Below, piece after piece: positions 46,551 through 58,439 of a stretch of 64,000 bases of DNA. Each line of letters opens with the position of its first letter. Position 1 is the first letter of the stretch. The notes under the pieces were generated by a model that saw only the letters and a program-made list of their open reading frames with translations, made no database searches and was not told where the DNA came from. Source of the DNA: Sodiomyces alkalinus F11 (lineage: Eukaryota > Ascomycota > Sordariomycetes > Glomerellales > Plectosphaerellaceae). The translations under genes and the position numbers were made by a program. The stretch is taken from contig NW_021167086.1 in the NCBI RefSeq assembly GCF_003711515.1, positions 1,201,149 through 1,265,148 of the forward strand. Reading direction: 5' to 3'.

Positions 46551-47801
46551 ACTTATCCCCGCTTTTATCGCGATCCTTCGCGCGAGTCTTTTTAACCTTC
46601 TAGACCGTGTCTTAGTTTTCCTTTAGCTTTTTATAGTTCCGCGTAATATACCCCTTCTTATTATAGTTATAGTATATCCGAGTCTTTTACTTCGCTTTCC
46701 CGTCGTTAACACGGTTTACTCCGCCTATCTTTATATCGCTATCGGTATCCTTCTTCGTAGTTATATAGTCTTAAGTTTATTTATCGTAATTCTATTCGAA
46801 CTAATAACCTTTAAGTTTCCCGGCGATCTTTTACACGCTATTAATCTATATAGTATAGTGGTTAGTAAGGATATAGGCGGAGATAAGCTTATCCCTAAGT
46901 CGCGAGGTAATCACTCCTTTAAGGAATAAGATATACGTAATAGCTTCCTATTTAATACCGCCCGTAAGGGCGATCTATCGTTTAAAATAGGGTAGGAAGG
47001 CGGTAAACGACTTATCGGACCGTTAACGAATTATACGTAAAGCTTAGGCAGCTTATAATCATTCTATAGGGCTTAGGTAAGTACGATTAAGATATACTAT
47101 AAAGTTATTAGGGTTTATAAGCTTACCCGGTCTATCGCTTCTATAGAAGGCCGATACGACCTATTATACTTTAGGCCCTAAGTAATTATAAATTATATAC
47201 TAAGCTCGTATATTATTCTATAATAGGTCGCTATCGATTATAAGTTTCTGCTATATCGCGTAGGCCTACGCGTTATAGTTAGTATACTCGCTTCCCTAAG
47301 AACTTCGTAGGACTATCGATAGTCTTATAGAATACCGCTATCGAGGTTAGGGCGGCCGCTATTATTATCGGCTATAGGGCTAGTGATAAAACGGTAATAG
47401 GGTAGATTCTACTAGTATAAGGAGTATCGGGGTTTATAAAGGAGCCGGAATATTTAAGTTAGGCGGTGTTAGGTTTTACGGAGTAGGCGATCCCAGGAGC
47501 TAGGCTATAAGCTATTCGACTAATAGGCGTTATCGCTTATTAGCTTCTTCTCTTACGTGTTATCGGTCTATAAACTAGTGTATTTCCGAGTAATATTCTT
47601 ATATCGGAGCGAGCTTTATATTAATATCGGTATATTATTGATAGAGAGGACCTAGCCTTACATTTAGGGCTTAGTCGTTTTCTTCGAACCGTTAGTTTAT
47701 CTATTCCGCGCCCTATTTAATTCTAATAGGTCGCTAGGCGGTAGTATTAGGATCCTAATCTATCGCTAGCGTAGCGTGTAGGCGTCGCTAAGTTTTAGAT
47801 A
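46551..47801 (-). pseudogene. Gypsy E gag (RIPed)
   Basis: Minus strand, directly after the 5' LTR. The knuckle at 46633-46674 reads YYNYNKKGYITRNY: CX2CX4HX4C with all four ligands converted to Tyr. Flanking residues (RI before, KKLK after) are typical of gypsy gag. Confidence 0.75.
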
Positions 47802-48015
47802 TATAAACGACTAGTTATAGGTTATAGCACTAAGTAAGGTCGTAATAATAGATTATCCAGAACTAAGGAGGGAAGAAGGAAAAAGGAGAAAAGTCTATAG
47901 CGTTAGGCTAGCTATAAGATAGCGATAACTTAGCGATATAGGTCCGTTAACTAAGCGCATAGTCAGGAAGATCCGGAGTATAGCCGGATCCTTATACCAG
48001 GGTTAACCCGTAATA
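47802..48015 (-). repeat. Gypsy E LTR (5' end of the element)
   Basis: 214 bp partner of 33465-33678, next to the ATAGT duplication and gag. Confidence 0.92.
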
Positions 48016-50580
48016 ATAGTATATCTATATAACCTTATCCCTCGGAAGGACCTCTAGTATAAACCCCTTAAGAGTAGATAGAGGATTAGATTAATAAATA
48101 AGGCCTAAAGAAGATTCTGACAAAGCCTATTATTAGCCACCTAAAGAGGTATGGTTATAGAGCCTATCCACTAACCGCGGATTACTAATAAGGTCGTAAC
48201 CGTAATGCTAAGCTCGCAGAGAGAGTATATATCGGCTATTTAATCGGCTATAAAAGTATTAATATATATCGAATTTAGGTGCTAAAATTAGGGAGGATCT
48301 TACGAATAAAAGATATTACCTTTAATGAAAAACTGCTATATAAAGATCGTAACCTCGAATCTAAGGTGTTAATTAAGGTTTTCGAGTAGCTTAATCTGTC
48401 TATAGATTATTAACTCTATAATTCTCTAGGTATTACTACTAATATAGTTAATCTTTACCCTTAAACGCTACTAGAGTAGAATACCACGAGGGAGGTAATA
48501 GCGGAGGCTATTACTACGGCGGCCACTATAGCTATCGCCGCTATTACTACCGTTTCTTCTAGGGGGGTAGATAGAGGTATAGGTTTAATAACCATTATAG
48601 AATCTGCAGAAGAATAATAATAGCAGGAATAGCTGGAGGTACCTAATCAAGAGGCACGTGGAATAGGGCAAACAAGCCCTATGACGCCTTCCACGCCTCC
48701 GACGGCACCTGCTTCAACGTCTTCCATAATTACACTTATAATTATGCCTTTAATAGCACCTGGTTTCCCTCCTTTAATAACCATAAACGGTCCTTCTATA
48801 CTACTAACTAAAATTACGGATCCACCGCCTATTTTTAAACGATCTAACAAAGATTAATCAACGATACGGCCGTAACCGGCGATACCGTCGAAATAGGATT
48901 ATTATCCCCTGACTAATCGGTTCTTAACGAGGAACTAACCACTACTACCACCGTTAATCCAGTATCTACGGCTCCTGTCAAGTCTCTATAAACCTCTTCT
49001 TTTACTACTATAGCTAACTAACCTGCTTCTATAAATAGAAGAAGCCGTACTCCTGTTATTCCGACGGCCGCTACCGACCGGCCTGCCCGTAGTAGGCGTC
49101 TAACCGACTGTTATACCCCTCTTTCCTTTTATACCTTCTATAACCAGATTAAGATACCGAAAAAGCCACTGCTACGCCGCGATATGCCTAAGGAACCTCT
49201 AAACTAGTCTTAAATACTAAAGAGTCCCTATAAACTAGAATGGATTAAGGCCGCTTTATAGGAGGTCAGCACCCTTAGGTTAATAGGCACCTTTAAATAG
49301 TGGGAATAATCCTACTAGTGGGGGTAAGGCTCGGGACTATCTAAATTAGTTCTAAGGCCATTAGACCTTAAATAGAGTTTTAAGTATAAGGTCGATCCTA
49401 CTAGTTATATTAATAAGTTTAAGGCACGTCTATACGTTTAAGGGAATTAATAACTAAATAACCATCTTAACGCTTACGCCTCCACCCTCGCTAAAAGGAT
49501 CTAAAGGTCCCTAATAGGTATTATAGCCTATTTCGATCTCGAGACTCGGTACTTTAATGCCGTTAACGTATTCACTAATACCCTACTTAACAAAGAGATC
49601 TATATTAAGGACCCCTCTAGTTAGTAGTTACTCTAGTCGGTTACGGGCCTTAAAGCCCACGATTAGCTTAAGAACACTTTAAAGTAATCTATATATATCC
49701 CTAAATAACGTAGAGGGATATAATGGCTACGCCGGGCGTTATATAGCCTACCGCGTTCCCTAAAGCTATAGCATTAATAGCTCTCTTCCGTACTAGGAAA
49801 GTGCGGTTTAAAGTAATTAACCGAAGACGATCACGTCTTTAAGAATAAGGTCCTAATTACTTTCTTTTATATTAACGACATTATCCTAACCTACCGTAAG
49901 GAATATAAATCTATAGCTAATAACCTAGTACAATAGATACAGAAAAGCTTCTAGATTAGGGACTTAGGACTAATTAAGTAGTTCCCTCGAATCCGTGTAG
50001 GACGCGATTATTAATAATATAATCTATAGTTATCGCTTAATAACTATATCACCGATAAGATATAGACGTTATAGTTGGATTATAGAGATTATAGGGTTAA
50101 AAGCCCTTTTCCTTATCCTAATATTTTAGAACTATCTTCTACCGACTAATAAGCCTCCGAAGAATTAATCTATCTATATCTTTGGAAGGTCGGTTCTATT
50201 AACTACGCCGCCTATTAGACCCGGCCTAATATCTCTAAAGCCGCTTCGAGGCTTACCGAATTCAGCACTAACCCGTTAAAATAGTATCACGATACCGTAG
50301 AGAGGTGTTTAAAGTATCTCGGCTCGATAAAAATACTATGCCTTTACTTCGGACTATGTAAAGACTACTAATACCCTATACTCTTTTATACTTCTAACGC
50401 CGCCTTCGCTAATAACTATAAGACTCGGTATAGCTCCTAAGGCTATGCTATATTATTAATCGGGGGTCCTATGGACTAAAAGGATAATAAGTAAATAAGC
50501 GTCGTGACCTCTAGTATTAAAGCCGAGCTTATAACACTTTCTACTACTACTAGGCAGTATATCGCGATACGGCGTTTAAT
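48016..50580 (+). pseudogene. copia integrase C-part, reverse transcriptase, RNase H start (RIPed)
   Basis: After the ATAGT duplication the frame resumes with VYLYNLIPRKDL, completing the integrase helix cut at 33464. YGYRAYPL, VYIGYLIGYKSINIYRI and KDITFNEKLLYKD follow, as in copia integrases. A proline-rich linker at about 48640-48850 is unusually free of RIP. Reverse transcriptase reads SFKYKVDPTSYINKFKARLY, the catalytic motif FYINDIILTY (about 49863, normally YVDDI) and TRPNISKAASRL. RNase H reads YTSNAAFANNYKTRYS and SSIKAELITLSTTTRQYIAI. Element F interrupts it at 50581. Confidence 0.8.
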
Positions 50581-51091
50581 ATTATTATTATTTATTATTT
50601 ATTACTCTACTCTCGCTTAGCTAAGCTAGGCTAGCCACCTGGGTAATAGTCCTTCTCTAATTCTCGAGGGGAAACCGTTAATAGATAAAAACCCCTATGC
50701 TCTTATTATATAAGCAGGTCTATTATACGTGGCCGCTACGGTATTACTCCGCGGCCCTGTTTTTATTGCTATTCGAAAACCGGATCTTACCTCCGGGCTA
50801 GTAGCTAATAGGGGTCGGCTAGTTAGTTTAGTAGGTGCCATGTCGGTCGCACGCGCCCTCGGTGCGCTATCGCCACGGTCACTCGCCGCCGTCCTTTCCT
50901 TTATTCCGGATCCGGCGAGGTTATTCTCCCCTCGCCGCGGCACCCTTTATGCCCTCCCTCCCTTCTATAAGGGGGGGGCGCGCCTGCCTTCCCCCCCTTA
51001 CTCCTTTCTTTATTTATTATTTATTCTGAAACCTCCTTCGTGTGCCTGCTATTTATAGTGGCCCTTATTTGGTTATATGCCTCCCTTATAA
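50581..51091 (-). mobile_element. Element F, copy 2 (SINE-like retroposon) in copia
   Basis: 511 bp inserted in the copia RNase H and flanked by the 10-bp duplication GGCGTTTAAT (50571-50580, 51092-51101). On the minus strand it ends in an AATAATAAATAAT-type tail (50581-50608). A simple A-rich 3' tail plus a longer duplication is what target-primed retroposition by a LINE leaves. A 109-codon frame (50729-51055, plus) is also open in copy 1 (42048-41722, minus) with about four-fifths identical residues, but it lies antisense to the presumed transcript. Confidence 0.78.
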
Positions 51092-51355
51092 GGCGTTTAA
51101 TAAAGGACTTAATATTAACCTTTAAGGAGGAAGCACTAATAGTATACTATGATAATTAATAAACTAAATAACTACTAGAATCCGCTAGGCCTTAGGTTAC
51201 CTTAAAATTAAAGTATCTTAATATCCACGCCTTTTAGATCCGATAAATTATTTAAAAAGGGACTATCTTAATTAATTAGATCGCTACTAACGATATAGTT
51301 AGCGATAGCCTTATAAAGGTACTACCCCTATAATAATATAGGGCGTTTATATATC
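51092..51355 (+). pseudogene. copia RNase H C-terminus (RIPed)
   Basis: After the second GGCGTTTAAT copy (51092-51101) the RNase H frame resumes: RLIKDLILTFKEEALIVYYDN, then TLKLKYLNIHAFQIR (family: KLRHVDIHHHWLRQ), ILINQIATNDIVSDSLIKVLPL (family: ...ADGLTKALP). This is the normal C-terminus of a copia polyprotein and proves that element F was inserted in an existing copia gene. Confidence 0.8.
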
Positions 51356-51599
51356 TGCTTAGTTATCTGCTAATCCTAGCCATCCCTTCACGTCGACTTT
51401 CGACACGCCTATTAACCACGGGCGCGTAATAAGAGTAAAATCGATAAAACCACCGAGATAGAGATTATAACCACCGCCTCCCCCCCGGGATACTATTATA
51501 GCGGTACCGTAGTACCGGCGCTACGGTATAGCCGGAAGAGTTATAGGATAGTATCCCCCCGACCTCGACTATACAGAATTCGTAACGGACCCACTTTTC

Positions 51600-52413
51600 G
51601 TAATATAAGCACTCCCCCCCCCTTCCTAAGGCAGGATATAGCGCGGAACCGATATATGACTAAAAGGGGACTACCACGTCCCCCGGAACTAAAGAGTAGC
51701 TAAGATTAAGGTAGAAATTTAGGCCTTACTAGCTAATAGGAATACGATTAATTAGGTTATAAAGCTAGTAAAGAAATTAATTATAATATATAGTACCCGT
51801 AATAACGCCGGCACGCTACCGCTAATATACCTATACGTATCCGTCCAGTATATTATCTGTAAGGAACTCCGAAAAAGAATAAGCGGTATAAAAGAGACTT
51901 AGGCTACTATTATAGCCTAAATACCCGCGGCGGCGCCGCCGCGGGACCCCGCCCCCCTTAAGGTAATTCCCGCTAAGTAATACTAGGAACTAATAGTCCG
52001 CTAAGGAACCCTCCCCGAAGACTAGCCCCTTAGAGCTAGGACCCTGAAGGAAATTATTTAAGCTATAAACACTATAATTACCTAATATAACGCTATAGCG
52101 GTATAAAAACTACCTAATAAAGATATCTACCTTACCTTTACCGAAGGTGTATAGTAGTAGACTACCTATAAAGAGTAATAAGTTAAAAAGGCCTTTAGTA
52201 AAGGAGTTACCCTGGCCGTATAAACCTACCCTACGCTTACTAAGGCTATCCCCTAGGAGGTCCTTAATACCTTATCCAAGGAGGATCTATTAGTATCTCT
52301 ATAAAATATAAACTGTAAAGCTAAAATCCTCTAAGTATAATAATAAATACCCCGCCACGGTATTAATAGGGTAACGCTCCTCCTTATCGAATCGGCTTTA
52401 CCGGAAGGGGTAA
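51600..52413 (+). pseudogene. LINE ORF1, 5' part (RIPed)
   Basis: Plus-strand frames with stop codons read a basic/Thr-rich N-terminal region and end INRVTLLLIESALPEGV at the gypsy D insertion. The preceding 51356-51600 is GC-rich non-coding leader. Confidence 0.55.
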
Positions 52414-52788
52414 TATTAGGTACCCCTGCCTAGGAGATAGAGGCCGGGTATATAACGGGACTATAACGGGTTCCCGTATAGATAAGACCGGGCTCCCGTC
52501 TTAACGTGGCCACGGCTACCCTAGGCCGATACTACCGTGTAGGGCCGTGGCCTAGGCTTAGGCGTGGATATCCGTTTACGATATCCGTTTAACTATACTA
52601 GCGTTAGCCGAGGAGTATATAGTGCTTATATAATGCCCCGTCCTTAGTATAGAGAGGGCAGCGATTATTCTAATTCTTTAGGACTACCTACGTTCGGACT
52701 AAGTCGTGATTACCACTTAATCCCCGCCTACTCCCTTTTAGACCCTCTCGCTACTATCTTCTTACTCCTTATAACTACTTATCTAATA
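52414..52788 (+). repeat. Gypsy D 5' LTR
   Basis: 375 bp, TATTAGGTACCCCTGCC to TATCTAATA. Followed by the primer-binding region. Confidence 0.94.
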
Positions 52789-54255
52789 TAATAATCGCTT
52801 TACCTTTCTAAAGGGTATAAGGACCGTTAAGGAGTATCGATAGAAAAACGATATCTTCCTATAAGAATAATAAGACCTATAACGTGGTTAGCCCCTCTGA
52901 CCTTTTACCGCTAAATATCGATAATCCTTCTAGCCTAAGCGCCTTTATAACCTAGGCACGATATAACTAAGGCGTGTCCTAGATAGAGATAGACCTTAAT
53001 TCTTACCCTATATCCCCTCGGCGGGAAGTACCCCCTATTACCCCTGCCCTGTCCCGCCTACCCTATCCTTATAAGAGTATCCCCCACGACTAGCTAACCA
53101 ATATATAGGTTAGGGAATGGATTAAGTGGTTTAAGGTGTCGGAGGCGCGGAAGCGTAAACTTAACCGACTTATCGCCCTCGAAACCGTTAGGGCTAGTTC
53201 CCTAACTTATCCTAACCTTAACGGCCGTGCTACTATACGACGATATATCGCGGAGCCCCGTCGCTCTATCCTAGATACTTAATCCCCTGCCCCTTTTTCT
53301 TCCACTATTTAGGGCTACGTTAATACTAATCCCCCCTAAAACCCTACTAGATCTAGGGCTAATTCCTTATAGGTAAAGGTTAACTACGCGGTCCCTAAGT
53401 AAAATAGCGAGTCATAGGTAAAATACCGAATATTTATCTACGAAATAAAGTAACGACTTATAATCGACCCTAACGGCCTTCCTACTAACGCCTTAAAAAA
53501 CTACTATATTATAGCCTCTTTACCGAACTACCTTAAGGAAAGATAGTAATCTTACCTCCGGCACGCTTACGATAATAACTTATCCCGGGTTATCTAAGGG
53601 GCCCTAAAAACCTAGTTAGGCAAATAAGTCGATAATTACGATATATATCTATTTAAGGTCGCCCTATAAATATAAATTAACGACTTTTCGGACTAAAAGC
53701 CAGGCGAACCCTTTACGAAGTTTATCTAGTAGTAGGAAGCCCTAAAAGCGGAACTCCTTAGTTACCTGCCGGACTAATAGCGGATCTAGATAGTTCTTAC
53801 TCGAGTCCTACCCTTAATCCGGGAGTATATTTTATCTATGTATAGAATACTAAAAACCTACCTAGAATATAATAAGGAATATAAAAGGGCCGAGTAACTA
53901 AAAATTAAGCCCTTAGTAAAGGGATAGTAGCTATTTACCCCCTATACTAACCGTGGCCGAGGAAACCTCCCTAGAATACTAGCGACCTCGAACTCTAAAA
54001 CGACTAAGAGTATAGGAGAACTATAGGATTAGGCTAGGCCCTCTTATACTCCGATTAAACTTATTATATACTTTAACTATAACTAAAAGGGTTATTACGC
54101 TAGTCTTTACCCCTCCCCTACTTATACTAATCTAAATAAACTACCTATTTCGCCGATATGCCTAATAGTAAGTCGTATTATAGACGAGATAGCCTAAGAA
54201 CTAACCCCGCCTCGAGTAACGGCTACTACTACTATACGGGTAAAGGTATACGTCT
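52789..54255 (+). pseudogene. Gypsy D gag (RIPed)
   Basis: Capsid-like gag ending in a knuckle at 54069-54110 reading YFNYN-KGYYASLY (CX2CX4HX4C, all ligands Tyr; the stop is a former Gln). It matches the knuckle layout of gypsy A and B. Confidence 0.75.
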
Positions 54256-57200
54256 CCCTCTATAAAGGCAGGGAATAGGTATAGACCCCGGCTCTCCTAG
54301 ATAAAGGAGCCGATATTAACATTTTAGACCGATCTCTTCTAGGTCCTAACTAAGTCCTGTTTAGACCCCCCCTCCCTATATCCTGGATCACGGATAAATA
54401 GAAATCCACTCTTAGCTCCGTTACTCGGCTTATCTTTATAACCGACCGCTAAAAACGAAGAAAAGTATAACGCGTTAAATTTCACGTTATAAACCTAGAC
54501 TCTAAAGGCTCCCGAATTATCCTAGGATAACCGTGGCTAGTAGCCGTTAACCCTCTAGTTAATTAGTAAACTAGCACCTAGAATTACCCTCTAAAACGCT
54601 TTAACCTCTACGTTATCTTAAGCCGATAAGAATTACGGAAAGCTATAAGGGAGGCCGTAACGGTTTTAACCCTATCCTCCTTTATACTAGTCTAACGCGT
54701 CGCTAAGGTAGGCCCTAATATTAACCCCTATCCTCCTAATCCGGTAGCTCCCCTTAATCTAGCACCCCCCCCCTAAGTCGGCTATCCTCCCTAAATAATA
54801 CTAAGATTTCGCTAATATATTCGATATTAACGATACCGGACGACTCCCCGCCTAATAATAATAGGACCACGTAATTAAAATCGAGGAAGGGAAAAAGCCA
54901 CCTTTTAGCCCTATCTACCTATTAGCCGTATAAGAGCTTAAGGTCCTCCGCTAATATATCCAGGACACCGTCCGTAAGGGTTAGATCCGACTATCGTCTA
55001 GTCCTTACGGGGCCTTTATCCTATTCGTCCCTAAAAAGGGTAGTAAGTTACGCCTTTACGTAGATTATAGGGGATTAAATAAAGTGACCGTTAAAGACTA
55101 TACCCCTTTACCACTAATTTATAAGATCCTAGACCGTTTATCCTCGGCGTAGTACTATACTAAGCTAGACCTTAAGGATGCCTATTACCGGCTCCGGATT
55201 AGCGCGGGCGATAAATAGAAAACGGCCTTCTATATAAAATACGACTACTTTAAATACCTTATAATACCTTTTAGTCTAACTAATACCCCCGCTAGTTTTT
55301 AATAATATATTAACTAAGCCCTCGCCGGATATAGTAATATATTCTATATTATATACCTAAACGATATCCTTATCTATAGTAATAGCTTAGAAGACTACTA
55401 AAAGCACATCCGTTAAGTCTTAGCCAGGCTTAGAGAGTAGTCCCTTTACGCTAACCCCGATAAATACGAATTTAAGACTCACGATATAGAATTCCTTAGT
55501 TTTATCTATAGCCCTAACAGAGTATATATAGACCCTATACGAGTTAAGGCTATCCGGGATTAAGAAGCGCCTAATAGTATTAAGAAGATCTAAATCTTCC
55601 TCGGTTTTACTAGGTTTTATAGGCGCTTTATTAAAAATTATTCTAAAGTAGCTACCCCGTTTACCGACCTTTTAAAGCGTGCCTAATCCGGGCTCTTAGG
55701 CCTTTCCCCTTATACCTATACCGTACTAAATAGTTAAAACTAGTATTTTAGGAGGCTCCGGTACTACGATACTTCGACCCCGTATTACCTATACGTGTTA
55801 AACCCGATACTTCTATATTCGCTATTAGCGCGGTAATAAGCTAGTAAGAAGATAGTTTATAGAGACCCGTCGCGTTTATATCCTAAAAGTTACGTGGCGT
55901 AGAGCTAAACTATAGCACGCCCGATTCTAAGCTAATAGTAATAATTAAATCGTTTCGAATATAGCGGCACTATATCGCCTATAGTTAAAGCCCCGTCGTA
56001 GTCCTAACGGACTACCTAAACTATTATTACCTTCTTAATAAGCTAAAGCTTAAAGGGTAGTACGCCTAATAGCTAGAAGAACTAGCCCCTTTTAACTTTA
56101 AAATTAGGTATAGGCCTAGTATATTAAACCCCGCTAATAGCCTTTTACGGAAGCCGTAGTATACCCCTTACGAATAGTCCTGAATCGTAGATCGGACCCA
56201 CGCCGTAGAATCGTTCTCTAAGAAGTTTATTCTCGCCGCTATTAGTATAGAAACCGTATAGGACCTAGATATATCTATAGTATCGACGAACCCTAATAAC
56301 GCTATAGTATCCACGAACCTAAATATACCTATAGCGCCGACAGACCCTACCCTAATAAAAGAGGTCGTCGAGGTATAAGCCGAAGACCCTTTCTATAACC
56401 GGTAACAGGAGGTCCACGGCGATATAGCTATAAAGGGATACTAGTCGAGAGACGTTAAGGGCGTCCTCCGTTTTAAGGGATAAGTATTTATACTAAACTA
56501 TTCGGGGCTATAAGATAAAGTCCTATAAGCTTTCTATAATAGACCTAGTACTAGTTATTACGGGGTCGTTTATACCGTGAAGCGCGTGTCGGGCTTTTAC
56601 TTTTAGGATTACCTCCCTTAAAATATTAGAAAATTTATACCTACCTGTGTAGTATACTAACGAATAAAACCGCGGTATTATAAGCCGTACGGCGAGCTAG
56701 CGAGTCTTCCTATTCTAGATTATCCTTTCGCGGAGATTTCGATTAACTTTATTATAGGATTACCGCCTATCTATAATAGAGGCAGGAAACGCGACGCGAT
56801 TCTCGTTATTATATACCGTTTAACGAAGTACACGTTATATATCCTTATGAATAATAGCCTTACTGCTAAGGGACTTACGGACACGTTATAGTATTATATC
56901 TTTTAAACCTTCGGGGTTCCTAATAGGATTATATCCGATTAAGGGTCCTTATTTATAAGCCGTTTTTAGGCTACCATTTACTATTACTTTAACACTAAGC
57001 GACGCTTATCTATAGCGTAGTACCCGTAGACTAATAGCTAGATAGAGAGATAGAACTAGAACGTGGAATACTACTTTAGGGTCTTTTACTACCAGGAATA
57101 AGACGACTAGATAGACCGCGTAGCCTTTACGGAATTCACGTATAACACGGCGTGGCACTCCGCTATACGACGAATACCCGCGGACGTATTAATAGGTTAT

Positions 57201-57800
57201 AACCCGAGGGGCCTGAATAAAATCTAATTACTTAGGGCGGGGGAGGCTTATTTAGCTAAGGCCGAGATACGCACGGAGTAACTTATAGCTAGCTGCTGCT
57301 CCCTTATAGACTTAATTAAAAAAGCCTAAGGAATATATAAACAATATTATAATAATAGGAGGACCTAGAGATAATTTACGGTTAACGAATATATCTTACT
57401 CTATAAAGAATATCCGATAGCGTAGGCCTTCGAAGAAACTTAGCGATAAGTTTATTAGACTATATAAAATTACTAAGGTTATAGGTATATATAGACTAAT
57501 ATATTAACTCGCCCTCCCGAAGACTATAAGGATCTATAACGTCTTCCCTATCTCCTTACTAGAACTATAGAGGACCCGCGATAAAAAGATACCCGAACTA
57601 TAGAATATTCATATAGAACCGGACTCTAACGAATATAAGGTCGAAGTAATCTTAAATTATCGTTACTAAGGGAGATAGCGCTAATACCTTATGAAGTAGA
57701 CCGGCTACGACGATAAGGAGAATATATAGGAGCTAAAACGTAATATACTGGATAAGCTTATTAATACCTCCTTTAAGCAAAAGCTTAATATAGCGGGAGT
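54256..57800 (+). pseudogene. Gypsy D pol: protease, RT, RNase H, integrase, chromodomain (RIPed)
   Basis: Protease: ALLDKGADINILDRSLLGPN (about 54290), catalytic Asp kept. [52 protein letters not shown] (about 55350). RNase H at about 55800-56060. Integrase at about 56450-57250: ISINFIIGLPP-like and HP-TNS-IER-like segments. Chromodomain (about 57610-57770): EYKVEVILNY then GYDDKENI-ELKRNI. Closely related to gypsy A pol. Confidence 0.85.
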
Positions 57801-58029
57801 ATTATAGGACTATAACTAACCCGCTAAGTCTTCCTTCTCTATTCTTCTTCGGTCTACCCCCTTAACTAGTTAAGCGTTTCCCTTCTTCTATCCCTTTTTC
57901 CCTCTTTTTTATCTCCTTCCCTTAAGCGGTTACACGGTTATAAGTTATAATAGAACTATTAAGGGGGTATAATTAAAGTGGTAAACGGGCGTACCCTATA
58001 AGTTATATTAAAAAAAGAAAAAAACCCCT

Positions 58030-58265
58030 AGTCCTTTATATATACCTTTAACTACCTACTATAGCTATAGATCCTCGGTATAACCCTTACCTAATCCTTC
58101 GTATATACCTTTAACCGCTTACTATAATTATAGATCCTTAGCGTAACCCGTACTTAATTCTCCGTATATACCTTTAACCACCTACTATAGCTATAGATCC
58201 TTAGTATAACCCCTACCTACTAAGGATACCTACTACGGTTATAGATTATCGGCGTAACCCTTTAA
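58030..58265. repeat. Tandem repeat of about 63 bp, 3-4 units
   Basis: Units share TATATACCTTTAAC and ACTATAGCTATAGATCCT; the TATATACC words fall at about 58039, 58101 and 58165 (period 62-64), with a degenerate fourth unit from about 58215. In the gypsy D tail. Confidence 0.88.
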
Positions 58266-58439
58266 CTCCGAATCTAAGGGTATAGGTACTTAAGGGCCCT
58301 CCCCGTTTTCCTTTATATATACCTCGCTTTACCCCGTAGTAGTTGCGCTTCCACTTATATAGGTATTATCCCCTTTTACCTCTTACCCGTTAATAAACGG
58401 CGTATTATCTAAGAGAATAATAGAAGGCTTAGCCTTTTA

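Larger units (their letters stand above)
33465..48015 (-). mobile_element. Gypsy E: minus-strand Ty3/gypsy element in copia (contains LINE and F)
   Basis: Two 214-bp LTRs (33465-33678 and 47802-48015) in direct orientation, with duplications TTAGT (33460-33464) and ATAGT (48016-48020). Copia integrase continues across the junction. Gag-pol reads on the minus strand from about 47790 down to 42880. A LINE (about 34.2-39.95 kb) and element F (41689-42190) were added later in the 3' part. All frames RIPed. Confidence 0.88.
8471..51355 (+). mobile_element. Ty1/copia element split into four pieces by nested insertions
   Basis: Pieces at 8471-9160, 31557-33464, 48016-50580 and 51092-51355 read, in order and on one strand, as a complete copia protein: gag, zinc knuckle, protease, integrase, reverse transcriptase and RNase H. 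Removing the insertions gives about 5.4 kb, the usual copia size. Three insertions interrupt it: gypsy A (TSD GATTA), gypsy E (TSD TTAGT/ATAGT) and element F (TSD GGCGTTTAAT). The integrase-before-RT order identifies copia rather than gypsy. The frame carries RIP stops. A 5' LTR should lie in 8471-8816 and a 3' LTR after about 51355, but I could not match a pair by eye. As the container of all the others it is the oldest insertion in this block. Confidence 0.85.

Noticed and set aside
41689..51091. Inverted F copies as terminal inverted repeats of a 9.4-kb DNA transposon
   Set aside because: The two copies sit in different host elements (gypsy E and copia), the right copy has its own 10-bp duplication, and no transposase lies between.
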